Position numbers and translations under genes: made by a program. Shown here one piece after another: positions 24,620 through 33,810 of a stretch of 36,221 nt of DNA (the stretch's first letter is position 1; each line of letters opens with the position of its first letter). This DNA comes from Prevotella sp. (GTDB lineage: Bacteria; Bacteroidota; Bacteroidia; Bacteroidales; Bacteroidaceae), in the NCBI GenBank assembly GCA_018385335.1, contig JAHAZN010000002.1:1-36221 (forward strand), read 5' to 3'. The notes under the pieces were generated by a model that was not told the origin of the DNA, made no database searches, and saw nothing but the letters and a program-made list of their open reading frames with translations.

Positions 24620-26560
24620 ATGAAGAAACATTTGTTTATCGCATTTGCAGCAGCAGGTCTGCTCGCAAGTTGCTCGTCTAACGACGATGATTTCAATGCT
24701 CCTGGTGGCAATCAGTCTGGAATCAATGAGAACGAACCCGCAGAGATTCTCATCGGTGTGGGTGCGCAGGCCAGTGTCGCTACCCGTGGTACAGGTTCTG
24801 TGGGTGCTACACACAACGCTATTGCTGCTAACAACTGGGCAAAGCAGATTGTGAACGTGTACATGTTCGACCGCTTTACTTTTCAATTGGCAAAGGATGA
24901 TAAAGGCAATGACATCTACAATGACGCTGTGTTTATGACTCCTGCTACAGGTTCTACCGGTGTAGCTCATCATCTTGATGCTACTCCAGGGGAAGAATTT
25001 GACTATGAGAACGATGGTTACAAGCGTAGCTACTATCCTATGAATGGTAACTTCTCTTTCTGGGCTTATCGTGTGGATGATGCCAATGGTGGTAGAATTA
25101 CTCAGAATGTTACTCCTGGTTCAACAACCTACGCTAAAACTACAGGCGAAGGTTTTACTGCCGTTCAGAAGAATAGTGAAAATGCATACGTACTTAGTAC
25201 CGTAGGAGACGGAGATCTTGGAACAGAAAGTAACTGGACGACTCAGACTGAGGTTGTAGCTGCCGCTATTACCGATGGTACATATGTACCTGTATATACC
25301 GATGGCGTGAACTATAGCTTAACTCAGGAAGCAGGATATGAACAGGCTAAGAATGCCTCAGAAGAATTGCTTTATGTAGTGGCAGGCGAATCTAACCCTG
25401 AAGTCGAAGGTAACAGAAAGACCGCTGCAGATATCTGGACTGATCTTGCTACCGGTTACGCTCAGCTCTATGTAAAGGTTGTTGCTCCTGTCATCAATAA
25501 TACTACTATTACCGCTGCAACTACTCCTGCCCAAGTGACTTCTTCTATCAATGATACAAAAGAGACTGGTAAAGTGACTGTTCCTTTCACCATCGATGGT
25601 ACTCAGGATGTGCTCGCTGCCAGCACTTATCTGACTGCTGCTGACACCATGGCTTTGGCAAAGAACAACGCCCTGACTCGTGATGCTCAGACTGGTGCTT
25701 TGGTTCTTGAAGGTGCTGATGCTACTACTTATGCTAACTATGCAGGTTCTCTCTATTCTGCTAAGACTGCTCGTCAGAAAGTACAGCCCAACCTGCTGTT
25801 CAAGCACATGTTGACTCGCTTCACCTTCAATGCTGCAGCTATGCAGCCTAACTTCGCTAAGGCTGGTAGTGATGAGATCCGTATTAAGGACATCAGGATC
25901 TACTCAAGAACCGAGGGTAAGCTCGTTGCTACCTACAAGGAAGTGACTGGCACTGCAAAAGGTCAGGATAGCGTGATCGTTTGTGTACTTGATACAAGCT
26001 CTGTTGACCAGCTAAGCAACCCCAAAGTTGCTCTCAGCTTGATGAAGCGTGCTACTGGAGCTACTGAGAGCGACTATCTCGTAGCACTTACCGATGGAAC
26101 AGCAGGTACTCCATTCAATGGTATTCAGCATGAAGTGGAAGGTGCTTCTACCAACGTCTGGACTCCTATGGGTATTGCTATCGTCGACAAGGATGAAGAT
26201 GACTGGACAGCTCTTGGTGAGGCTCTCTTGGTAATGCCTGATGAGACAGAGTATGTAATGGATATCACCATCGAGCAGACTGTTTATGGTCGTGAGGATG
26301 TTGGTGGAAATGGTATTGCTGACACTCAGGAAATCAAAGAGGCTACTATCAAGGGTCTGAAGATTGAGGCTGCTAAGGTTGTTACTTCTAATCCTCACTC
26401 TGCATCTGAAACCGTAGATGGTATTCAGAAATTCCTCGCCGGCAACTCTTACAACGTTCGCGTTCAGGTTTACGGTCTGTCTAAGATTGAGGTTACCACT
26501 ACCCTCGAGCCTTGGGTTGACGGTGGTCACGTGGACATCGATCCCGACAATCAGTTCTAA
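24620..26560 (+). CDS. Fimbrillin family lipoprotein 2, probable major subunit
   Basis: 646 aa. Lipoprotein signal with C18 followed by SSNDDD, a surface-export type sequence. R56 in VATRGTG is the candidate Arg-protease site. The body is beta-rich and the C-terminus is the typical fimbrillin end, NSYNVRVQVYGLSKIEVTTTLEPWVDGGHVDIDPD. Its codons prefer GCT, ACT, CCT, GGT and CTG far more than in neighbouring genes, a sign of selection for high expression, which fits the main structural subunit. An A/T-rich leader (24560-24619) precedes the ATG, which would favour strong initiation. Hairpins follow it at 26561-26627. No separate promoter was found in the 97-nt gap, so it is probably transcribed from upstream. 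Confidence 0.85.
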   Translation: MKKHLFIAFAAAGLLASCSSNDDDFNAPGGNQSGINENEPAEILIGVGAQASVATRGTGSVGATHNAIAANNWAKQIVNVYMFDRFTFQLAKDDKGNDIYNDAVFMTPATGSTGVAHHLDATPGEEFDYENDGYKRSYYPMNGNFSFWAYRVDDANGGRITQNVTPGSTTYAKTTGEGFTAVQKNSENAYVLSTVGDGDLGTESNWTTQTEVVAAAITDGTYVPVYTDGVNYSLTQEAGYEQAKNASEELLYVVAGESNPEVEGNRKTAADIWTDLATGYAQLYVKVVAPVINNTTITAATTPAQVTSSINDTKETGKVTVPFTIDGTQDVLAASTYLTAADTMALAKNNALTRDAQTGALVLEGADATTYANYAGSLYSAKTARQKVQPNLLFKHMLTRFTFNAAAMQPNFAKAGSDEIRIKDIRIYSRTEGKLVATYKEVTGTAKGQDSVIVCVLDTSSVDQLSNPKVALSLMKRATGATESDYLVALTDGTAGTPFNGIQHEVEGASTNVWTPMGIAIVDKDEDDWTALGEALLVMPDETEYVMDITIEQTVYGREDVGGNGIADTQEIKEATIKGLKIEAAKVVTSNPHSASETVDGIQKFLAGNSYNVRVQVYGLSKIEVTTTLEPWVDGGHVDIDPDNQF

Positions 26561-26627
26561 TCTTCACGTTGTTTGAACGTGAGAGAATGTAAACGGTAGT
26601 GCTTGGCTCAGCCGAGCCTACCTTTAC
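26561..26627 (+). promoter_or_regulatory. Intercistronic hairpins after the major fimbrillin gene
   Basis: Two hairpins are visible. The first pairs CACGTT (26565-26570) with AACGTG (26576-26581), and a flanking TCT/AGA extends it. The second runs from GTAAAC (26589) to TTTAC (26627), with inner stems GGTA/TACC and GGCTC/GAGCC. Neither has a strong T-tract, so they would give partial termination or protect the 3' end of the upstream message rather than end transcription completely. Confidence 0.5.
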
Positions 26628-26666
26628 ACCTAAAAATGAAAAATCATATTTTTTAAACCAACGGAC

Positions 26667-28175
26667 ATGAATAAAACAAATAAATTCTTATTCATCCTTG
26701 GGGTAGCCACTGCCCTCTTCACCTCCTGCTCCTCCGACGATACCCTTGAAACAAGCAAGGGCCCCGAACTGACAGAAGATGAGAAGTGGGTGTTAGAAGC
26801 AAATAGCGACGAGAGAATCCAACTCGGCTCTGGTGACAACAGCTTCACACGTGCGTTTGTTGGTGAAGGTGCGGGAGAAACCTCCAAGCTCTTCACGACC
26901 AACGAAGGTATCGGTGTGTTCTGCTTGGCATCAGCTAAGATGGATCCTGATGCGCCAGATATCGACTGGAATCTGCACACAAGTACTGACCTTACCGATC
27001 GCAACAAAGGTCGCTATATGAACTGGATGGGTATGAACACCGGTGCAACATTAGCAAAACCTACTGCCGATAAGTCTACCAACTTCGTGACTTGGGGCGG
27101 TAATGTTTATGCCAATGCTTATCAGCCTCATAGAGATGAGGTGTCTGGAGCATACGTTACCCGCATCTCTTGGGGCGATGAGTTTACCCGTTTCTATCCC
27201 ATGGGCAACTGGTACACCTACACCTTCTATGGCTATCACCCCTATCAGTGGGATGCTACCAACAACGTGAAGACTACCTCCAACAAGGTGGATGTCACTA
27301 TCCCCATCGATGGTTTCACCGATGTGCTGTGGGGACGCTCCTTCCGTCCTACGGATGGTAATATAGAGACTGCTGATAAATATGCTTACAGCGGAAAGTA
27401 TTTCCGTCAGTATCGCAAAGCTCATTCAACAGAGGCTCCCACACCTACGATGGTTTTCAAGCATGCGCTCTCTCGCATCAACTTCATGGTAGGTCGTGGT
27501 GACAGTACTGCCAACTCTGGTAGTATCTACATCAAGGAGTTGAAGCTGTTAGGCAATGTACCTAATTCTGTGAATCTGAATGTAGCTACGTTAGCTGCAG
27601 CTCCTAATGTGAAGCCTGAGGATACCGGCTACTTCAATGGTGACCCAGTGAATAAGGCTGAAGGAAAGGTGACAACAAGCTCTACCACCTATCTGAAAAC
27701 CTCTGTTCCTGATGGATTCAAGGATGATGGTTCTATCAACTACAAGGAAAATCAGAATGGTGTAGATCTGCCTTATGCTGTGACGTATAACACAGCTAAT
27801 GTCATCACTAAACTGAGTGCGGTTGAGAAAGAGAAGCGTCAGGTGACAATCAATAAAGCTGATATGACACCTAACTATCAGCAGTTAGGAACAGGTATCA
27901 TCGTTCCGCCTACAACAGCTACTCCAGACTACAAGGTGCAGTTGACTATAGAGCTTGAGAGAAAAGAAGGTGGAGTAACAAAGACCTACACCTTCATTCC
28001 TCAGTTCCCTTATCCCATCTCCTTCCCCGGAGCTTTGGAGCAGGGCAAGCAGTATAATGTCCGCATCACCGTCTATACTCCGCAGGATATCCGTATCAAT
28101 GCTGAGTTGGTGGAATGGGACAAAGTCGACGTAGGTGTAGGTGAGGAGGGTGATGAACCCGGCATCGAGATCTAA
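26667..28175 (+). CDS. Fimbrillin family lipoprotein 3
   Basis: 502 aa. Lipoprotein signal with C21 (TSCSSDD). R62 in SFTRAFVG is a candidate Arg-protease site. The body has the usual fimbrillin beta pattern and the end shows the family C-terminus in variant form, YNVRITVYTPQDIRINAELVEWDKVDVG. Some regions share the strong codon bias of the upstream gene while others do not. It is probably a second pilin-like or accessory subunit. The preceding 106-nt gap contains hairpins, which fits lower expression than the major subunit. Tandem terminators follow the stop at once. Confidence 0.85.
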   Translation: MNKTNKFLFILGVATALFTSCSSDDTLETSKGPELTEDEKWVLEANSDERIQLGSGDNSFTRAFVGEGAGETSKLFTTNEGIGVFCLASAKMDPDAPDIDWNLHTSTDLTDRNKGRYMNWMGMNTGATLAKPTADKSTNFVTWGGNVYANAYQPHRDEVSGAYVTRISWGDEFTRFYPMGNWYTYTFYGYHPYQWDATNNVKTTSNKVDVTIPIDGFTDVLWGRSFRPTDGNIETADKYAYSGKYFRQYRKAHSTEAPTPTMVFKHALSRINFMVGRGDSTANSGSIYIKELKLLGNVPNSVNLNVATLAAAPNVKPEDTGYFNGDPVNKAEGKVTTSSTTYLKTSVPDGFKDDGSINYKENQNGVDLPYAVTYNTANVITKLSAVEKEKRQVTINKADMTPNYQQLGTGIIVPPTTATPDYKVQLTIELERKEGGVTKTYTFIPQFPYPISFPGALEQGKQYNVRITVYTPQDIRINAELVEWDKVDVGVGEEGDEPGIEI

Positions 28176-28176
28176 C

Positions 28177-28249
28177 GATTCGTTGATACGAATCCTCTTT
28201 TCACGGGCTTGCAGGCCATGACCTGCTCATAGCGTGCAAGCCCGTTTTT
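28177..28249 (+). terminator. Tandem terminators closing module A
   Basis: The first hairpin is GATTCGT (28177-28183) with ACGAATC (28188-28194), loop TGAT, followed by CTCTTTT. The second is ACGGGCTTGCA (28203-28213) with TGCAAGCCCGT (28235-28245) followed by TTTT; inside its loop GCAGG/CCTGC can form a rival hairpin. Together they should stop most transcripts before module B. Confidence 0.85.
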
Positions 28250-28319
28250 ATATGAACAAACAACGTATCATTAACAATACGAAAACGGAATGACGATGGT
28301 GATGACCATGATGACAACG

Positions 28320-28889
28320 ATGATGAAACGGGGAACACGACGGGTGATGATCACCCTCCTGCTTCTCACCGCGACCATCTGCACAAGGGCGCAGATGCTC
28401 GCCGTGAGTACCGATGCCCCTTGGCTACTGATGCAAACCGCCAACGTGGCGGCAGAGATTGTCGTGGCCAACAAATCGTCGGTGGTCGTCAGCGCCATGG
28501 CCAACCACAAACCCTGGGGAAAGGACCTTAAACTCATGGCCCTCCAACCCGAATACCGCTACTATTTCTCCGGCCGTCCCATGCACAACTGGTTCGTGGG
28601 TGCCGGTGCTGTGGCTGCCTCCTATGACATCGCATGGAAGGGGAAGGTCTATGACGGCTCCTGCTATGGGGCAGGCCTCACCCTCGGCTATGTGTGGAAC
28701 TACAAGAAACGCTGGAACATCGACTTCCACGCCGGCGTCGGCATGATCTTCTATAAACAGAAGGAATACTACGAGTTTGATAACTTCGACGACGACTTCT
28801 CCGTTGACGGTGCCCAACGCACCAATGCCAACGGCAACGTCCTCCTTCCCACACGTGTCGGCGTCTCCATCAGTTATATCCTAAAATAA
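28320..28889 (+). CDS. Minimal DUF3575 protein heading module B
   Basis: 189 aa from the ATG at 28320. Signal peptide (RRVMITLLLLTATICTRA, cut before QMLAV), then only the DUF3575 domain: TDAPWLLMQTANVAAEIV, EYRYYFSGRPMHNWFVGAGA, ending in the aromatic barrel strand RVGVSISYILK. It lacks the long stalk and repeats of the first DUF3575 protein at 20050. Several in-frame ATGs (28290, 28296, 28302, 28308, 28311, 28320, 28323) are possible starts; 28320 or 28323 gives the best signal peptide, so the start is uncertain. No TAnnTTTG box was found in the 70 nt after the terminators. The next gene follows after 12 nt. Confidence 0.8.
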   Translation: MMKRGTRRVMITLLLLTATICTRAQMLAVSTDAPWLLMQTANVAAEIVVANKSSVVVSAMANHKPWGKDLKLMALQPEYRYYFSGRPMHNWFVGAGAVAASYDIAWKGKVYDGSCYGAGLTLGYVWNYKKRWNIDFHAGVGMIFYKQKEYYEFDNFDDDFSVDGAQRTNANGNVLLPTRVGVSISYILK

Positions 28890-28901
28890 CCTCTTACTGC
28901 C

Positions 28902-31667
28902 ATGCCAATGCGTAAATATATATTCCTCATCCTCCTCCTGCTCCCCCTCATCGCCCGGGCACAGGACCCAGCCGAATATAAGGGAACGGTGAGAGTGTTT
29001 AATAAATATACCAATGAGGATGTCAATATCGGAAAATCTAAGGACATCATCTTCTATGGACATTTCCCCTCGAGAGAGAGAGCAGAGAAGGTGAAGCGTG
29101 GATTGGAACAGATTACCAACTCACAGAAGAAAGCCGGTTCTTTCGACTACGACCCCAACTACGAGAAGAAGGTGAAGGCCTTCAGAGAGAGCAACAACCT
29201 CATCTCAAGGGTGAGAGGTAATGGCTCGTTCTCCAAGATGTGTGTGCCCGGCTATTGCTTCGTCTTCTTCTTCGAAGAGGCAGACAACCCCATCCTCCTC
29301 ATCGAGGTGGATGACCCCAAGAAAGACTATACCTGTACGTTTAACATCAACCGAATGCGCAACGTGACAAGTACAGGTAAGAAGAAAGACAACGACTCTA
29401 TCGGTGGTGGCGTGGCTGGTGACCCTGACGACGGTAACGAGTATTTCCCTATCCGCTTCAAGCTCCTCGGTCCCGGTGCTGTCAACCCCGCCTCACGCAT
29501 CATCATACAGACCTATGCTGTCGATTGTCAGACCGAAGATACCGTGGCTTATCTCAAGCCGGTGGTCTATGAAGGCACCGAATACCACGACCTGCAGAAC
29601 CGACGCAAGGGCTATAACTACTATGCCAACGACTCCCTCAGTCGCGGCTATAACCCCTCGATGCTGCTCAACTACGATGATGATGTGGTGATAGACACCA
29701 TGGTGGTGTTCCCCAAGGAAGGAGCCAACAAGGTGAAATCGTTTAAGGGACCATTTAAGTTTGTCATCGAAGACTATCATCATGTCTATAAGATAGGAGG
29801 ATGGGGAGGAACCTGTCTGCGAGAACGCCCCTTCAAGTTCCTCGACTTCAACGTCGCCACCTCAGAGATGGAGCTTACCGAGGATTTCCGTGAACCCGCA
29901 GAGGAGAACATCTCCAAGCAGGACCGAAAACTCAACCTCCGCTTCGATGTGGGAAAAGATGAACTGTCGCAGGACAGTCTGAACCAAGTGATGTTACAGA
30001 ACCTCACCGATGAGTTGCGCGCCTATGGCGAGCTCTTGATGAATGTGAGTATCGAAGGAGCCGCCTCTCCCGACGGACCGACAAAGAAGAACGAGGAGCT
30101 TGCCCGACAGCGTGCCCGCACCGCCCTCAACCTCATTTCCTCACGTGTAGGAAGAGGTAAGGCTTCGTCGGCAGCACCTAAGGTGAAGGTGTATGAGTGG
30201 ACCGATGTGGCTGACGCCTTGGAGAAAAATGGACATAAGGTGCAGGCAGAGGAGGTGCGCAGCATCGCCTTAGCCCATCCCGGTGATGAGGGCGACCCAC
30301 TCATCTACAAACTCACCTATTATAAAGATACCATCGGTCCCGTCCTGGAGAGTCTCCGCTCTATGCGTGTCTCTTATATGTACCAGCGCGCGAAGATCAT
30401 GTCTCCCTCAGAGTGTAGAGAGTTCTATTACGAGCAGCGCAAGGCAGGAGAGCAGGGCCGACTGAAGCTGTCGCAACTCTCTGAGGGTGACTTCTTCAAC
30501 CTCTACTCCATCATGGAGGACACGGCAGACATCGATACCATCACGAAGATAGCCTATCAGAAGATTATCAAGGGCTACGACTACCAGTATGAGTCGCGTA
30601 TCGCCCCCTATGTAGCCAACAAAATGGCACTGCTCAGTCTGAAGGAAGGTATGCCCGATGCCAACATCTTGAATCCCTTTATCGACTATACAATGAAAGG
30701 CGTGGATGCGGAGAAATGGATCAACGATGCCACTAAACCCATCGTCAACCGTGCCGACCACCTGCTCAACCAGGCCATCATCTATTTCCAACAGCAGAAG
30801 ATGGACTCCTGCAACTACCTCATCAGGAAGTTGGAGCAGGCTAACCGAGCTACGGAGAGCGTGCAGCGCGTGAAACGCTTTATGGACCTCAAGCGACTGC
30901 ACTATAACCGCAACCGCAACAATGCTGATGAGGCCGACTACCAGGCAGCCAAGGAGTTTGTCCTCGAATCGTCGGAAGACAACAAAGCTATCCTCTATAC
31001 CGAGATCAAAGACTGGGGAATGCGCGACCAGGCACCAAACTTCGTGGATGCCATGGACGACAACAACCCGAAGAAATGGTATCTCATGGCACTCCTCGCC
31101 GTAGAAAGAGCTGGGACAGAGGCCGACGAGGTGCATGATGATGAGGAGGACATCACCGTGCCTGTGGCAGAGATCGACGGACAGAAGTTGCTCAACGAAG
31201 ACCAGGAGACCGACCTGATGATGAACGATCCCGCTGCCTATGCCCTCTACCAGCGTGTCAAAGGTGACCTCGAAGCCAAGCAGAAGGAGATCAACCTGAA
31301 ATATGCCGAGGAAGAGGAGAAGCGCAGGGCTACAGCCATCAACATCGACAGCATCCCCACCTATCTCGCCTATTTCCACCACTGCTTCGAACTGCAGCCG
31401 AGCTATAAACGTCTCTATTTCAACGAAGGACATGTAGATGACCAGCTGAGGAAGAAATACAAGTACCGTATCAAGGACATCCCTAAATATAAAAAGGTGT
31501 TTGAACTGCTGATGAAGAAACGTGAGGCCGAAAGGGCTGAGAAGGCACTACCCGAAGAGGAAGAGAAGTCTGCAGAGGGTAAGGAGGCCGGCAACGGTGA
31601 GCAGGCGGGCGGCAGTGTGCCCACAGCACAGACGGCAGCGACAACAGAAGAGAAGAAAGAAGAATGA
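28902..31667 (+). CDS. Large periplasmic protein with OmpA-like and TPR-like parts
   Basis: 921 aa. Signal peptide 1-20 (cut after ARA; a second ATG at codon 3 is an alternative start). The N-terminal part (about 21-340) is of unknown type and mostly beta. Residues about 345-420 look like an OmpA C-terminal, peptidoglycan-binding domain (NLRFDVGKDELSQDSLNQ, then SIEGAASPDGPTKKNEELARQRARTAL). From about 440 to 860 the chain is helical with TPR-like character, and the last 40 residues are Glu/Ala low complexity (EEEEKSAEGKEAGNGEQ). This layout suggests a scaffold tied to peptidoglycan that holds other components in the periplasm. I do not recognise a named family for the whole protein. It overlaps the next gene by 4 nt (ATGA at 31664-31667). 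Confidence 0.7.
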   Translation: MPMRKYIFLILLLLPLIARAQDPAEYKGTVRVFNKYTNEDVNIGKSKDIIFYGHFPSRERAEKVKRGLEQITNSQKKAGSFDYDPNYEKKVKAFRESNNLISRVRGNGSFSKMCVPGYCFVFFFEEADNPILLIEVDDPKKDYTCTFNINRMRNVTSTGKKKDNDSIGGGVAGDPDDGNEYFPIRFKLLGPGAVNPASRIIIQTYAVDCQTEDTVAYLKPVVYEGTEYHDLQNRRKGYNYYANDSLSRGYNPSMLLNYDDDVVIDTMVVFPKEGANKVKSFKGPFKFVIEDYHHVYKIGGWGGTCLRERPFKFLDFNVATSEMELTEDFREPAEENISKQDRKLNLRFDVGKDELSQDSLNQVMLQNLTDELRAYGELLMNVSIEGAASPDGPTKKNEELARQRARTALNLISSRVGRGKASSAAPKVKVYEWTDVADALEKNGHKVQAEEVRSIALAHPGDEGDPLIYKLTYYKDTIGPVLESLRSMRVSYMYQRAKIMSPSECREFYYEQRKAGEQGRLKLSQLSEGDFFNLYSIMEDTADIDTITKIAYQKIIKGYDYQYESRIAPYVANKMALLSLKEGMPDANILNPFIDYTMKGVDAEKWINDATKPIVNRADHLLNQAIIYFQQQKMDSCNYLIRKLEQANRATESVQRVKRFMDLKRLHYNRNRNNADEADYQAAKEFVLESSEDNKAILYTEIKDWGMRDQAPNFVDAMDDNNPKKWYLMALLAVERAGTEADEVHDDEEDITVPVAEIDGQKLLNEDQETDLMMNDPAAYALYQRVKGDLEAKQKEINLKYAEEEEKRRATAINIDSIPTYLAYFHHCFELQPSYKRLYFNEGHVDDQLRKKYKYRIKDIPKYKKVFELLMKKREAERAEKALPEEEEKSAEGKEAGNGEQAGGSVPTAQTAATTEEKKEE

Positions 31668-33766
31668 GACGACAAAGACTTGACATAGCAAGGCTGTTGA
31701 GGTGCCTCTGTATGGCGGTGCTACTCTTTGCAGCACTACCCACGATGGCACAGAGCAACATCGAGGAGGCGGAACTCGACTCACTCGACGATGAGACCAT
31801 CGAGCGTAACAAGGCGAAGAACGGAAAGAACAGCGCTGCCAAGAACGGCGACTTCAATGCCATGAACTATATCCTCGACAAACGATGGAGAGCATGGGGT
31901 GAGGAATTCACCAAACGCTGGGATGATCATCTCTTTGTAGAGGTGGGTGGCGGACTGGAGCAGATGGTGCCCCCAGCCAAAGACTACCACTTCAACACCA
32001 TCACCTCGGCGCATCTCGCCATAGGAAAACAGTTTGACCGTTACCATACGGCACGTCTCACCTTCAATGGAGGATGGGGCTATCAGCAGGAGACCGACAG
32101 GGTGTTTACGAAGATGGGCGTGAAGCTCGACCACCTCTTCAGTCTCTCCTCTTATTTCGATGGCTACAACCCCTCGCGCCTCTTGGAATGGAACACCGTG
32201 GTGGGTGTGGGTGCACAGCAGTCGAAGATGCAGGGAAAGAAAGGTACGGCGATGGAGGCACATGCAGGTCTGCAGCTCCGCTTCTTCACCGGTCCGCAGG
32301 GCTATTTCGCCGTGGAACCATATATCGGTGTGGGTACCGACAAGATGGACCTCAGCGAGAAACAGAACTGGCGCAAGACCGACGTCTTCTATGGCGCAAA
32401 ACTCAGTTATATCTATTATATCCACAACAACCTCTCACCACAGTCGAGAGCCCGCTTCATCCGAGAGAAGAGCGAAGACAATACTTCGTTTGGCGACACC
32501 CTACTGCTCTCGTGGCAGCAGCCATGGTTTGTGGAGCTCTCCACTGGTCTCACCCTCCTCAACGGAACCGATTTGGGGATGACGGAGACCATGGGACATG
32601 GGTTCACCTTCAGTATAGGTAAATGGCTCTCGCCAGTGATAGGTCTGAAGCTTAGTGGCACACAGCAGGTGACAACATGGAAGAAGGAGGCTATGCCTGC
32701 CAGCACACTGCCCTACCATCCCGCCTATGAGCGCACGATGCACAACACCTACTCGGGCATGCGCCTGGAAGCACTCTTCAATCCCTTCGGCTTCGATGCC
32801 AATTATAAGTGGGACCGACCTTGGGGATGTTATCTCTCCTTTGGTGGAGAGATGGGATGGATAACGAAGTTCCAGGAACCGGTGAGACTGAGCTGTAGGA
32901 GTGAGGCTTATACTGCCGCCCTCCATGGCTGGGTGCGCTTAGCCGATGGACTGCAGGCATTCATAGAGCCCCGCTTCAACCACTATGAGTATAAGATACC
33001 TTATAGCAACGTCGATTGGAACAAACGTTACTCCGACAATGGATTCTCGATAAATGTGGGTATGACGGTGACGACGACGAAGAAGATGTTCCGCACCTAC
33101 CAGCCTTCGGCAGAGGAGTTGGGAGCAGAGCAGGGACGCATCGTCGTGGGTCTCGGTGGCGGTATGAGCATGAAGCAGACGAAGATCAACTACACGGGGA
33201 AGGGTGGTATGCACTACACGGGAACGCTCTTTGCCGAGTATCACCTCAATCATGTGCATGGCGTGCGCGCCTCCTTCGAGTATGCCGCCCTCTCGCATGG
33301 AGGATATGACAAGTTTGATGACCTGAACATGGGTTATCCTGAGCTCGACTACCTGAGGGAGGAGCGTGTAGGTCTGTGGGATTACAGCTACAGTCTCGGT
33401 CTCATCTCCTTAGACTATATGGCGAACCTCACCAACCTCTTCGCAGGATACCGTCCCGACAGGAAGTTTGAGTGTTCACTCTTCTTCGGTCCATCGGTAC
33501 AGATGACACTGACGGAGAAGGCGGAGCTGAACAGCGAGGAGCTGCTCGGTAATAACCATCAGGCGGTGCTGAAGGATGAAAAGAAGAGTAAGATGGGCAT
33601 TGGCATAAATGCGGGTATGAAGTTGCAGTATAACCTCACCCCTCGTATAGGCCTCCATCTCACGCCCAACTTCTACCTCCTTGGCAAGGAGACGGCCCCG
33701 GGCATCGACCTGCTGAAGGTACGGTTCCTCGAGACCGTAAGCATCGGAGCACAGTATAAGTTCTGA
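31664..33766 (+). CDS. Outer-membrane protein with three tandem beta-barrel-like units
   Basis: 700 aa. Signal peptide 1-29 (cut after TMA), then a short charged linker (about 30-70). The rest is beta-rich and shows one internal pattern three times: a strand ending in VEPYIG (P219), FIEPRFN (P436) and HLTPNFYL (P668), each followed by terminal strands such as AKLSYIYYI, FSINVGMTVTT and VSIGAQYKF. The spacing of about 220 residues suggests three barrel-like units in one chain. The last residue is Phe, typical of a BAM-folded outer-membrane protein. No named family is recognised. Its start overlaps the OmpA/TPR gene, so the two are produced together and probably interact. Confidence 0.7.
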   Translation: MRRQRLDIARLLRCLCMAVLLFAALPTMAQSNIEEAELDSLDDETIERNKAKNGKNSAAKNGDFNAMNYILDKRWRAWGEEFTKRWDDHLFVEVGGGLEQMVPPAKDYHFNTITSAHLAIGKQFDRYHTARLTFNGGWGYQQETDRVFTKMGVKLDHLFSLSSYFDGYNPSRLLEWNTVVGVGAQQSKMQGKKGTAMEAHAGLQLRFFTGPQGYFAVEPYIGVGTDKMDLSEKQNWRKTDVFYGAKLSYIYYIHNNLSPQSRARFIREKSEDNTSFGDTLLLSWQQPWFVELSTGLTLLNGTDLGMTETMGHGFTFSIGKWLSPVIGLKLSGTQQVTTWKKEAMPASTLPYHPAYERTMHNTYSGMRLEALFNPFGFDANYKWDRPWGCYLSFGGEMGWITKFQEPVRLSCRSEAYTAALHGWVRLADGLQAFIEPRFNHYEYKIPYSNVDWNKRYSDNGFSINVGMTVTTTKKMFRTYQPSAEELGAEQGRIVVGLGGGMSMKQTKINYTGKGGMHYTGTLFAEYHLNHVHGVRASFEYAALSHGGYDKFDDLNMGYPELDYLREERVGLWDYSYSLGLISLDYMANLTNLFAGYRPDRKFECSLFFGPSVQMTLTEKAELNSEELLGNNHQAVLKDEKKSKMGIGINAGMKLQYNLTPRIGLHLTPNFYLLGKETAPGIDLLKVRFLETVSIGAQYKF

Positions 33767-33810
33767 GCGAAAGGGGCAAAACGATGTAAACAACTTAATG
33801 GTTGGATGAT

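Noticed and set aside
30408..31433. 341-aa minus-strand frame in the OmpA/TPR gene
   Set aside because: Antisense shadow with no start context, no motif and no intergenic space.
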